From: Madurella fahalii
Lineage: Eukaryota > Ascomycota > Sordariomycetes > Sordariales
Length of the DNA stretch: 64,000 nt
Direction: 5' to 3'
Assembly: GCA_029876055.1 (NCBI GenBank)
Contig: CM056874.1
Location: 186,001 to 250,000, forward strand
Shown: positions 35,886 to 46,921 of the stretch, one piece after another
Numbering within the stretch: the stretch's first letter is position 1
Layout of the letters: each line of letters begins with the position of its first letter
Made by a program: the position numbers and the translations under genes
The notes under the pieces: model-generated
The model's database searches: none
What the model saw: only the letters and a program-made list of their open reading frames with translations
What the model was told of the DNA's origin: nothing

Positions 35886-36317
35886 TCATGCTCCTCTTCC
35901 CCCCTTCCCCGCATGCTGTTGTCGAACAGCGACGCTCGCCGGGCCCATACTCATACTCCGGTCCCGCATGAACCGCCCTAGGATGTCCCTGGCCGTGGCG
36001 GTCTGGCGCATATTCGGCAGCCCGCAAAAGTCGATCCGCAATCGCCACTGTTGCGGGCACTGCTGAGGGGGCTCCGATTCCCGGTAGGCGAGCATCTCCC
36101 CATTGTAGTTGACGTCGCCCGTGTAGAGACACCTGCCGGGCGGACAGGACGTGCATTCGAGGACGAGGTAGTATTGGGGCTTCGGAATTTCGGGCTCTTT
36201 GTATGATGAAGTTTGCTTCCGCCCGTGCTGCTGGGCGGCTGCGGCTAGCTTCTCGGTCGGGCCGTATTCGCTTCTCCTCTGGGGGTCGCCGCCGGGGTTG
36301 GAGAAGCACTGGCCCAT
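35886..36317 (-). CDS. small protein with N-myristoylation signal, hypothetical
   Basis: 143 aa from ATG 36317. I chose this start because it gives MGQCFSNPGG, a classic N-myristoylation sequence (Gly2, Ser6) with Cys4 as a palmitoylation candidate, in good context (GACAATATGG). The same frame runs upstream to another ATG at 36503, which would bury that motif. The protein has a polar N-terminal third, then PKPQYYLVLECTSCPPGRCL with three clustered Cys, a W/R-rich stretch (QQWRLRIDFCGLPNMR) and a basic, Gly-rich end. No family is recognised. Membrane association is inferred from the N terminus. Confidence 0.5.
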   Translation of the reverse strand: MGQCFSNPGGDPQRRSEYGPTEKLAAAAQQHGRKQTSSYKEPEIPKPQYYLVLECTSCPPGRCLYTGDVNYNGEMLAYRESEPPQQCPQQWRLRIDFCGLPNMRQTATARDILGRFMRDRSMSMGPASVAVRQQHAGKGGRGA

Positions 36318-37651
36318 ATTGTCGTTGATGCTATTGAAAAAATGTCTTGATAAATGCTGAAGCCCTCGGAATAGAGCAAGCCTACTCTCGAGGCCCGGTG
36401 CCATGGCGGCTTTTATGGTGGTCTCTGGTGAATGAGCGTGTCGGAACATGGCGGGTGTTCCCTTTGAGATGTGTCGCTCAAAGAACAATGCTTTCATATC
36501 CACGTGGTTTCAAAGAATAACCGTTGGCCGAACGGGTCAGGCCGAGTGGTAGGATTATGAAGCGATGTGCTGAAAGTAGGGTGCGTTGGTTGCCTTTATA
36601 AATGTCTTCAGTCGTCCGTTCGGGCGCCGGTGCTTAGAGAGGGGAGTTGGGACAAAAAGAACCGTGGTGCGTGGCCGGCCGCGTGGCAGGTGAATTGAAT
36701 CGAGATATATGATCACTCAGAAAGGTCAACTGGAAGAGTCGTGAGGCGGATTCGTCGGTGTGGCGGTGTGCAGCGCATGTCTCCGGGTGGTCAACACCCG
36801 AAGGCGAAGCTGTAGGGGGCTGGTGTGACCGTGCGATCCGTATGGATTTGCGCTTCGGTGGGCTTAGGGGAGAATGGCGCAGCCCCGCCGCAGTGGGGTG
36901 GCTCACTCCTGTTGAGTGTACGCGCTGCTGGGCAGTGTTCCGAACGACCCCCACCCCTCGCCTGGAAGTAGGTCCGAAGCCTGTCACACTGAGGTGCTCA
37001 GTCGTTGGCAATGGTGGGAGGCACCGTTTAGGATTTGCAGCAACACCAAATTTCGAATCACAACTGGAAGGCAAAGATATAAAACAACACTTTTCAACGC
37101 CAGGCTTCTGGCTTGAACAGCAGTCGAAGGAAAGAGGTTAGAACTCCCGAAGGTAAGCTCGCGGCTATCGATTGAACTGGAGAACTGCAACATTGTCTAA
37201 ACATCATCTCCATCGACACCAATAGCCAATCGAGTCGTGCCCACAGGTCTCAGAGTTTTTGTTGTCTTCGGGAAAGAGCCCAAAGGTGATCAAATTTGAC
37301 TTTTGAGTGCCGAGAATCGGTCGGCGCTTCGTACCGTGCGAGCCCCAACCATGCTGATGCCAGCTAGGCCTAGGCCGAACTCTCGCCCACCCAAGAAAGC
37401 TATTCCTGAATTCTGTGCAGGCCGGCGTTTATGTACTGTACACAGCGCTGGATTCTGGCGGGTGCATTAACCTGGGTGGAACGCTGAGAGAGCGCCCGAC
37501 CAAGGGGGGTAAGGCATGATGATCCCATCTTCACCAAGCATAGAACTGCCTGCGTGACGGGGACCCGGTTGTAACCGGACACCCAGGGGCTGACTTCACG
37601 GGAGACCGACACGTCGTGGAAAATTGCCCTAGACTAGCCCTTGTGTAACAC
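36318..37651. other. intergenic
   Basis: Promoter region of the 36.3-kb gene and 3' flank of bet3. Overlapping frames on both strands near 36634-37141 have no supporting features. Confidence 0.4.
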
Positions 37652-38408
37652 CTAATCATCTTCGGGCGGGAGTTCGTCGTCGATGTACCGTATGAGGCTG
37701 ATCCGCATCTCTGTCGTATCATTTCCCCTCAGCACGTCGCTGATGAAGTGGGCTTCGACCTGCATCTGAACCATTTCCAATGCGCCCCTCAGAACTCCAC
37801 ACAGAATATTCGAATACCATAGCTCGTCCTGGGCCCGGCCATCGTCCGGCAGTTCCACAAAGTCGGCGAAGGGGTTCTCATCGAACACGAGTGAGAACTG
37901 CTTGCTGTCACTTGTCCAGTTTGTTATTGTAGGCGTGATGTTGAGAAAGATTTTGAAGCCGACCTGTAACTCGATCGTCAGTCGCACGGCCATCTATCTG
38001 TAGCCTTGGCCGAACTTAAACCCACCTTGGCAATCATCTCTGCTGTCTCGCGAAAGTTGGAGCACCTCCTGACCGTGTTCGACTTTGCCAAATAGTCTTC
38101 TATTAGCCGCAGACCAATGTTGTAGCCCATCTTATCCAGCTGTTTATTGACCTCGACGTAGTCGCTGTCGAAGTCTTTGCAAAGCTGCGCGACGATGGTG
38201 CCGTAGGTGAGGACGACGAGCTCCGCGTTGACCTTGTCCATCCGCGTCCTTTTCGTAGTTAGCGTTGCACCGACTCAATGTCGGAGGATCAGCTTACTTC
38301 CAGACCCTGCAAAGACGAAGTTACCGATCAGCATGCGTATCGACGGGCAGCTGGGACGGACGCGACAACATACTCTTCCCCTAAACGGGATGCTTTATTT
38401 GCGGCCAT
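37652..38408 (-). CDS. bet3: TRAPP complex subunit Bet3 (TRAPPC3), with a 9-nt exon
   Basis: Core subunit of the TRAPP tethering complexes, which activate Ypt1/Rab1 in ER-Golgi and autophagy traffic. Exons are 38408-38374, 38306-38298, 38248-38026 and 37963-37652, giving 192 aa, as in Bet3 from other species. Exon 2 is only nine bases (GGTCTGGAA) yet yields the conserved GEEVWK junction; introns are 67, 49 and 62 nt. The diagnostic blocks are all present: DKVNAELVVLTYGTIVAQL, LDKMGYNIGLRLIEDYLAKS, the Cys of VRRCSNFRETAEMIAK (palmitoylated in homologues), NITPTITNW and LWYSNILCGVLRGALEMV. Without the micro-exon, Met at 38236 would be taken as the start and 18 conserved N-terminal residues lost. 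It is divergent from the U5 snRNP gene. Confidence 0.96.
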
Positions 38409-38896
38409 TGTAGGGTCGTATTGCGAGCAGGAGCTCGCTACAGGCTTAAGGAGTTAAAATGAGTTGAAAAGAGCTAAAAAAGGGCTCGTAATGCTATGGG
38501 TGATTGACGCAAATGACTGCCTCGAGAATGAGTCGGCTTGCGATGACGAGACGAGTCGGAGGATGGAGATTGAGTCGGAAGTGAGTGGTGTTTCCAATTC
38601 CAGCTCCCTTAGCAGCTACAAGGGTGCACATGTGGGGAGGCTGCCCCACCGATACCCGACCTACTACGTTAAGCTCCATGGCCCCGGTGGCCCCCGCCAG
38701 GACGGCGGAGCGCGGGGGATCTAAAATCCAGCTTCTTGCGGGTACCTTCCGGGTGTCGGCTTAGCGTTGAATTCCATTTTCTGGAGACGCGCATCATCAA
38801 GCCCCGACAGGAACAGCGCCCAGCCTCAGCCTCGCCGAAAAGCACACCGATTGTTGCACGTACAACACCATCATAGGCTACACTGCCGCAGATATC
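38409..38896. promoter_or_regulatory. bidirectional promoter between bet3 and the U5 snRNP gene
   Basis: A 488-bp spacer separates the two divergent start codons, so it must carry both promoters. No TATA box is evident on either side, which suits housekeeping genes. A plus frame at 38464-38724 has no supporting feature. Confidence 0.6.
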
Positions 38897-40127
38897 ATGT
38901 CAGAAAAGAGACCGGCATCCGATGACCCCAGCGAAGGACAGCTCGTTGTGAAGCGGCAGAATGTGGGCTCTAGTCGCGCCCTCACCACCCGCTCCGGCGC
39001 GTCTGGGGCCAGCGGCGCGCTCGTTCAGGCTGTATGTACACATTGCTCCCGATGCGTATCCTGGTGAAGCGCTGACAGTGTGGATGCAGGCACCCCGCAC
39101 CAGTGCTCTGCAGGCTCCGGTAATGGAGCTCTCGGGACACTCAGGGGAAATTTTTACCGCCAAGTTCGACCCGACAGGGAACCTCATCGCGTCTGGGTCG
39201 ATGGACAGGACAATAAGTGAGTTTCCGGAAGCTTTTGGATGGTGGGAGGCACGGCTGACCGAGCCGAAGTGCTCTGGAGAACATATGGCGACTGCGAAAA
39301 CTACGGCCTCCTGAATGGGCACCGCGGTGCGATTCTCGACCTCCAATGGTCACGCGACTCGGATATTCTCTTTTCCGCATCCGCCGATACGCATCTCGCG
39401 AGCTGGGATCTCACATCGGGGCAAAGGATACGACGCTACGTGGGGCATGAGGAAATCATCAACTCGATGGACATTAGTAAGCGCGGCGAGGAGCTCCTCA
39501 TCAGCGGAAGCGACGACGGGACGATCGGCATCTGGGATCCGAGGACGAAAAACGCTGCCGACTACATCGAGACCGAGTTCCCCATCACGGCCGTTGCTAT
39601 CTCGGAAGCTGGCAATGAGATCTACTCGGGCGGTATCGACAACGACATTAAAGTGTGGGATATCCGAAAGAAGGCCTTAGTCCATTCGATGCTCGGCCAC
39701 CAAGATACGGTAACCACGCTCCGGGTCTCGCCGGACGGTCAGCAGCTCCTTTCTTATGCCATGGACTCCACAGCGAGAACGTGGGATATCAGGCCGTTCG
39801 CCCCCGCCGAACGCCACATCCGTACCTTTGACGGAGCGCCGCTCGGCCTCGAGAAGAACTTGATCCGTGGAAGCTGGGACTCGGATGGCAAGAAGATTGC
39901 GGTTGGGGCCGGCGATGGCACGGTCGTCATCTGGGGTAGCGACTCCGGGAAACTGCTGTACAAACTTCCGGGTCATAAGGGGACGGTGAATTGCGCCGAG
40001 TTCGCGCCGGGATCAGCTCCTATCAGTAAGTACCCCTAGTATCTGCAATGTCGCTGCGCTACTAACTGGACTATTAGTTCTTTCCGCGTCTTCAGACCGC
40101 ACAATGTTGCTGGGTGAACTCAAGTGA
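38897..40127 (+). CDS. U5 snRNP 40-kDa WD40 protein (SNRNP40/Spf38 type)
   Basis: Component of the U5 snRNP associated with Prp8 in the spliceosome. Exons are 38897-39031, 39090-39216, 39270-40025 and 40078-40127, giving 355 aa, matching the family. Introns are short and consensus (GTATGT, GTGAGT, GTAAGT donors; CTGAC or CTAAC branches). A Lys/Arg-rich N-terminal tail (MSEKRPASDDPSEGQLVVKR) precedes seven WD40 repeats: MELSGHSGEIFTAKFDPTGN, LWRTYGDCENYGLLNGHRGA (the YGDCENYG block is diagnostic of this subfamily), IFSASADT-type repeats, SGSDDGTIGIWDPR, SGGIDNDIKVWDIR, MDSTARTWDIRPFAP, GDGTVVIWGSDSGKLLYKLP and SSDRTMLLGEL. The last repeat is split by the final intron. Confidence 0.95.
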
Positions 40128-42346
40128 GGAGACCGAAGAAATAAAGGAGATGTTCCAGCGAGTTTTGGGGAGTTCCACGTCCGAGCAAATTCGGTCTCTG
40201 CCTCATTCTGTGAACGACACATGGAGTAGGGTCATGATAGCCAGAAAAGACGGTGCGATACTCCTGAATTCGGAATATGAGGACACGAAAAAGCGCCACC
40301 AATGTTGGATTCTCCGTGAAACAACGATAGTTATCGCGTCCGGGGCTACGGATCCAGATCGGCTGTCCAATTTCAAGGTGGCGGACAATGAACTACGGAT
40401 ATTTGTCTTCCGGGGGACATGGAACCGAGGAAATTGGTATCAAGGTTCAGCATCCAAGAAAGCGGGCGGTAGAAATAAGTAGAGATGATACCCAGCCTCA
40501 AGAACTTGAAGGATAAGCGCGCGCTACTGTCAATACTGCCTTGGATGGAGCAAATCCTTCACTGTAAATACAAGCAACCCAGAGCGACAAGCATCGCGTG
40601 CGGGATCGAGTCTTCGGCGCTCTTGAAGTGCTGTATCTGCCGTCTCTACCACATACACAATTCTTGCGCTACCACATCTGGGCGGGAACACAAATCCACG
40701 GCTCCACTTTTCAGCGCTTCGTTTCAGAAGCCAGCGTTCATCCGGCCTTTTGCGCCTTCATCACCATTCAGCTACGCTTTACCTCGAGCACATACGTGGT
40801 GTTGCCCACATCTTGGCTAACGTATGTGAGGTGTCCTAAATCTTGGGCTGAAGCACAGGTTCAGGGGTAGTGAATCCGAAACGTCTTGGCCGTGGCGTCC
40901 TGCCCCACCCTCCAACTCATGCAGGCGGTTTGAAGTTCGGAGCCCATGGACCAATTAACCTTTTCTCCCCCTTCAGGGGTTCCGCACGGCTTGCGCCAGT
41001 CCACGACTGCCAGCGAATTGCGTTCATGGAGTGATCAAAGGCCGAGACTCGACTGGATATCGTTGGTGACACACCGGGAAGCAAGGTACGCGTTTGCAGT
41101 GATGGCGAGGGGTGCTGTCATTTGCCAGTTCAAGGACGGCAAGGTTTGAACAGTTACTGGTCAAATTATTTGGGCATGCTGCCCAACGGGTTGTTCCGAG
41201 CGAGGAGGTTGAGACGCCGCATATTCTCCCACGAAGCAGGGGTTTGAGGGGCTGGATACCCGCTTCTCCCTCCCGCACACGCGGGTAACCATCAATGGAC
41301 CCTTCTTTTTAGCTTTCCAGACCTTGCAAATGCGTTCCTGGTTTGGCCCCCTCTCTTGTCCAGTGCTTGTGCTTTTTGTGATCTTAGTGTCAGGCACTGG
41401 CTGGCTGTGAGGGAATGGAAGGTTACTTCCACCACACCCCCTGCATCTCCATCCCGAGTCTCACCTTCAACGCGGCCCCATCAACTCGACCTCCCGGATT
41501 CAGTCCACAAGATCCCCGAACACTCGATCTGTGCTCCCAGGCTTGGAGCCTTGCCAGCCAGTCGCCGTTGCCTGAGCGTGCTTCTTTGCCCTCCAGCGCA
41601 CGCCCGCCCGCATACGCCGAAACAAAACACGGTGCGGTGCCCGCCTATCGAGTGACTGCCGTCATTCACGATTCGGTTCTTTCTTAGTTTTCCTTTTCCA
41701 TTCTCGTTGATCGTTGATTTGACTTGAAGGTCGACCCATCCCTTCCCTTCTTTTTCATCCTTAGTGTCCTATCGACTCCCTCCCTCTCTTGTGACGATAC
41801 AACAGATCCAAGTGAGCCGCAGAATTGTACTTAGGAATCGACACATGGCCCTTGTTTTTTCCCTCTGTTAATTTGGCATACATCATCCGGCTCTGGGAGC
41901 CATTAATGACCGGACGGCGTCTCTCGGTTTCCTCTTTCGCTCTTGCGGTTTAACAGCGACGGAGCACAAGGAGTTTATGATACCCACACCACGACAGGCC
42001 ACTCTGGTTTTTATTGTTCCAACGATCTTCTCCCTTCATTCTTGCCTCGCGCGGAAAAGGTCCGCAAAAAATACGCAGCTTCAGGCCGTCCCACTGGTTG
42101 TACGACAGCGACACCTGACCTGGGTAACTCATATTGACCTCAACAAACCCGGTTTCTCGTCCCATTAAATACCGGTTTGGGGGGGGACAACAGGCCATAA
42201 TCGACACGAGTCTTGGGAGGGGATAATAGGTCGAAGGAAGCAGCAACAAACCCTTACCGGACGGGCAACGCAGAGCAGCATGATCACCGCAGCACCGTCC
42301 TCATAGCAAGCCACGACGACTGAACGAACTCACTCACCTTGTCGAA
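40128..42346. other. intergenic and long leader of the 42-kb gene
   Basis: The 3' flank of the U5 snRNP gene, then a 2-kb region with pyrimidine-rich DNA (41670-41810) that is probably promoter and 5' leader of the gene at 42347. Frames at 40114-40482 and 41356-41687 lack domains or start context. No gene is called. Confidence 0.45.
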
Positions 42347-44245
42347 ATGAACAATCTTGGGTTCATCCGCCAGCCCAACCTGAACATGGACCGCTTCAAC
42401 CTGTTCAATCGCGTCCGTGACATCACCGGCGCCAACAACACCATCAATACTGCCGTGGACGAAGGCCCGGCACGGCCCGCCCCTACTGCGGACCCCGCCA
42501 CCCTCAATAACCGCAACCGCTACAGCTCTTACAATCCCTACGACAATGACGACCGAAATGACCCTTACTCTGACCGCACCCCGCTGTCCCCCCGAACCAT
42601 GACTCTCGACGGCGACGGCGACGACGACGATGATGACCATGACGACCACGACCATGACCGCGACCGCGACCACGACCTCGAAGCCCAGCGCCCCTCCCGC
42701 GCCGCCATGGCCGCCACGGCAGAAATGGCCGAGCGCTCCACCCCGACGACCCGCTTCCTGCACCGATTCCGCCCAACCATCCCTAGCTTTCTGAGCCACA
42801 CCAGTTCGCGGTTCCCTCACTTCCGCCCGACCAGCAGCCACTACTCGGGTGAAGGCATCCACGGAGCGCCGACCGAGACAGTTATTGGCACCGGCGGCGG
42901 TGGTGGCGGTGCGGGTGGGATGTGGGTTGATGACGTAGTAGAAAGCCCCAAGACGCCCGAGTTCCGCATCCGGGAGCAGGACCTGCCCTCGACCAGACTA
43001 CATCTTCCCAATTTGGCGAGGACGTGGAGTCAAGGTTCGAACGGACCTCCTACGCGGCCGGGGACAGCCGCTCCGAGGGGTGGGATTGCCCCGCCAGAGC
43101 CGGTGGTCCACGCCGGGACGACCAGGGCGGGTTCGGGTCCGGAGCGTGAGGATCGGGAGAGGAGGCGGAGACGGGGTCATAGGAGGGAGGGTAGTGGTCG
43201 GTCGGGGAGGCCGGGGAGATCAGGGAGATCGGGAAGGTCGGGAAGGTCGGGGAGATCGGGGAGATCGGGGAGATCGGGGAGGTCGAACAGGTCCGGCCAT
43301 CGGTCGCAACGGTCGAGGGACGAAGGGAGCGGACGGAGCGGGGCTAGTAGGCGAAGCAGGCGAGACAGGGGAAGACGGAGGAGGGAGCGCGGCGGTGATG
43401 AACAAGAATCGAGGGAGCGCGGGCCACCACCGAAGCACTTCCTCTTTTGTTTCCCCTGGATCAAGTCGCGCCGGATTCGATCGCAGATCTTGCGTTGCTT
43501 CGTGTCTGGGATTTTTCTCGCCCTGATCCTGACGGTTTGTAAGTGTTCCCAGGGGTGCTGTTCACCTGACAGCGGAGCGAGAAAGGGCTGACAACTGCGT
43601 AGATCTCTCGCTCTCCATCACCAAAAACATCAACAGCAGCGAGTTCACGGTTCTCCTGATCCTCGTCATTCTCTTCGTCACCATCTTCTTCTGCCACGGC
43701 CTCATCCGCCTCTGCATGCTCGTCGTCAAAGCGCGCAAGCGGGAACAGCTTGTACAGCAGGGGCAGCTCCCTGAGATGCAGGGCCCAGGAGGCTATGCCA
43801 TCCCGCGCGAGCCCATCCCCGTGGTGCTGGCCCGTGACGAGGAGGCTGCCGGCATCGAGAGCGAAGCCACCAAGACAGGCCCGCCGGCGTACGGCGTGTG
43901 GCGGGAAAGTGTGGTACGTATCGGCCCCAGGCCACCTCCCCAAGCCTAGCGTTGCTAACAATGATGCGGTAGAGGGTCGACCCGAACCGGCTCTACTGGA
44001 TGCGCAACCATCAGGCGTCGGTGGAGGAGGAGACAGATGTCGGCTCCAGCAGCGCGGAAAGCTCAAACGCCGGCAATGCTCGCGCGAACGCTCCTCGACC
44101 GCCATCGTACTCGTCAGACGACGGTGTCAGCTACGTGGTAGAGGCTCGGCCGCGGTCAATAGCGCCGCCGAGGACCGACGTGTCACTTATGACGAGCTCG
44201 CATCCCTCCGAGGCTGGGCGGGCAGGAATGCCATCGGCTTGGTAA
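42347..44245 (+). CDS. two-TM membrane protein with Arg-Ser-Gly repeat
   Basis: Exons 42347-43538, 43603-43913 and 43973-44245 (introns 64 and 59 nt, consensus) give 591 aa. The N-terminal 380 residues are polar: an Asp/His/Arg block (DDDDDDHDDHDHDRDRDHD), SPKTPEF, a Gly run, and about nine tandem RSG units (43195-43285) within a very basic region. Two hydrophobic helices follow: CFVSGIFLALILTV (about 383-397, cut by intron 1) and TVLLILVILFVTIFFCHGLI (about 413-432), then a juxtamembrane RLCMLVVKARKREQ. The C-terminal tail holds PPAY (PY motif, in GPPAYGVW) and PPSYSS (in PRPPSYSSDD), both possible WW/Nedd4-type ubiquitin-ligase binding sites. I do not recognise the family; a regulated plasma-membrane or endosomal protein is an inference. 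Confidence 0.85.
43195..43285 (+). repeat. GGGGAGATC-type 9-bp tandem repeat coding RSG units
   Basis: About nine copies of a 9-bp unit (ggragrtcg variants such as gggagatcg and ggaaggtcg) lie inside the membrane-protein CDS and encode (G)RSGRSG. Units alternate between two variants, as expected from slippage or unequal exchange. Length may vary between strains without changing frame. Confidence 0.8.
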
Positions 44246-46921
44246 GATCCAAGGGGCCGGAAGGCTGCCATGGAGCTTCTGCTTCTCCGGGGGTGTTGAA
44301 CAGTACGCCGGGGAAAACTAGAAAGGACGGGGGATGGGACGGAACTTGGCCGAGGAAGCAGGACGGGATCCGCAGAACGACATGGTCAAGATTTCGAAGG
44401 GGCGTTTCGCGTGTACGTAATCGTAATCACGAGGTAGAACATCATCAGCCACGAGGCAACCGTCACTCACATGCATTGTTGACGGCATCGCGATTGCGAG
44501 ACCGAGCCCGGGAACTGGAGCTGCCGCCGAGCCACGAAAATGCGCAAGTCAAAGGCAGGATCCAGCGATTGTAACGCCTGCAGCGAATCCAACCCAAAAG
44601 AGGCGAAGATGGCGGGGATGTACCTGCATGCAATGGCCCGCAGGACGCGCTTTTCCGACTAATTGTACGGAACGTCCGATAAGTTATTCTGCTATGGAGC
44701 TTCGTACCACCAGGGGTTCTTGTCAGAAGAATTCCCAGCTGCCGACGTCGGTGCGCGCGGTTCGCGATGAAAATTCGCGTGGAGGTCCAGTCCGCTGGGG
44801 ACAGGAGGCCAGGGCTGGAACCACAGCGAGCCGCATCTGGTTGTGATGGGGGAGCAATTTCTCGCCCCAACCAACCCGGCTGATGAGGCTCGGGATAACT
44901 CTTTGCGGATGCTAGATCGCCCTGGCCAACCTGTTTTGGGCTTTCCGGACCCAGCACCTCCTGCCTGGACTGGGGGCAGCACAGGCTAGGATGGCGTCAG
45001 GGCGTGGCTGGTGTTCTGCAGAACGGCGTGCGGTTGGGCATGATTGGGCGAAAGAGGGGTTTCCGAGCCTGTCTTGGTTTCCCTGTCGCCAACCCCGCTG
45101 CCGCAGCAAAAACCCCCGTCTGAATCGATACCAAGCCAGCCGCCATCCGTCTGACAAACAAAACGCGACGACAATACGCCTCCAAGCTGACAGGGCTGCT
45201 GTTTGCCTCGGTCGGAGTAGGTAATTCGTACAGTAATGTCAAAGGGACTGGAGCCGCGCTCCCCCGCGCCTTGCTCCGTGGCCATCTTAACCCAGATCAG
45301 TTTGTATCCGTTCGCGAATCGGGGATGGCGAACGGTGCCCCGCCCTGGAGCCCACCATCCAAAAATTCGCTTTGATCAATTGTCACAAAAACGGGCGTGT
45401 CTCTAGCTGGCGCAGCTGGGCCAGCGCAGGGCGACAGCCGTTTCCGAGACAATGCCCAAGCCTTGGACGTCAGGACGCAGCGACCCGGGAAGCGGACAAA
45501 GAACAAGCAAAGCTGGGTCTTCGCATGGCACCCCAACCCGCCGTCGGCACGAGTCAGCGGCGGGGGCCAGTCACGAGCCGCCCTCGCCTTCCAATCACGC
45601 CCCGTCGCGAATTGGAAGCCTGCGAATCAGTGTGGGGTGCCGACAGTGGGCCAGGAACCTGCCAAGGACCAAGAATTTTTTCCCTTAGCGTGCTGAGGGA
45701 AGCTGAGATAGTGCCCCAGGCCATGCTGCAACTGCTGGACCCGATGCAGTGAGCGCTAGCATAGAGGCAGCAAGGACCACCATCGCTCCGGTCTGGCTAG
45801 CCGAAAAAAAAAAATTAATAAAATAAAAAATGGAAAGCCCGCGCCCTCGGTCGAGGTACTTCTCGGGTACTTTGATGTTGCCATCCGGGCGTTTGCCAAG
45901 CCCCCTGTCTAGCGCGCTTTTCACCCGGCCAAACCAGCCACCTGCGTGCTCAACCATCCACCCAGGCAGGTCACTCGCAGGTCACCCGTTCCGTTCTTCC
46001 TCCGGCCTGCTTGCCCGTGCGGAATCCGTGCCAGCTGCTGGCGCTATCCCTTCCTCCCTGACTCTGCCCTTCTCCCTCCCTGCTTCGCTTATTCCGCCCC
46101 GTCTCCTCCTCTTCCCACTTCCATCATTGTTCTTTGAAAGCCACTGGGCAGACGTATTCTCTGGTGTTGTTGGAGAGGAAGTCGGAAACGAAGCCGGAAG
46201 TACGGTCGAGGTTGTCGGTTGTCGGTCGAAGAATCAGCTATTTGTCGGAAGGTTTGAAGGCCCGCTCTTGGTTTTGCTTCTTTTTATATTTTTTATTTTT
46301 ACGCTTTGCCGAAAGGTTAGTCCACAACTCCGCGCCCGCCACAATCCTCGGCTCCTTGCGCCTTCGCGGACACGTTTGCATACGCTCGCGCATCCATGGC
46401 TGCCGCATCATGACACTTGCGCCCACAGGACACGGCAATGGCAGAGGGTGCGGGATTATGGGTGACACGAGGGACAAAGTTCAGTTGCATGGTTATTGGA
46501 CGGCCGGGCCATAATGCTCGCGGTGTCTCCCATGCCAGACGCCGCCTGCCGCCCGCACCGCCGGTCGATGACCTTTTAGCCAAAGCAGTCCCGGTACTGC
46601 GCGTTGCTTTCACGAACATCGTGCCGCCGCCGGAGAACAGTTGAGGAGACCCGGGAGCCGCCGGCTCGCACAGCGGCGCTCCCCAGTGGAGACCTCACCA
46701 CCACGCACTAAGAAGTTCGGCGCCATATTCTGTCCAAAGGCCAAACGGGGATCATGATCAAGCCGTCTGTCGGAACCACCCGGGCGTACAAAAACGGATC
46801 AGCCACTCAACGCGTTGCGCAAATACCCGTGTGGCGCTTGCAAACGTGTCAGCGACGTGACGGGGAGCGACGGCCTGTCGCGACGGTTCGCTAACGTCCA
46901 CCCAGATACCTATTGTCCACC
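44246..46921. other. intergenic, probable long promoter of the CCHC gene
   Basis: 2.7 kb without a supportable gene. Many overlapping frames arise from GC-rich DNA (for example 44957-44463 minus and 45830-46465 plus) without domains. A poly-A/AT tract lies at 45805-45830. The last kilobase is likely leader/promoter of the gene at 46922. Confidence 0.4.

Noticed and set aside
45830..46465. Plus-strand frame before the CCHC gene
   Set aside because: Pro/Ser/Arg-rich, runs through a poly-A/AT tract at its start and has no domain; more likely leader or promoter of the CCHC gene.
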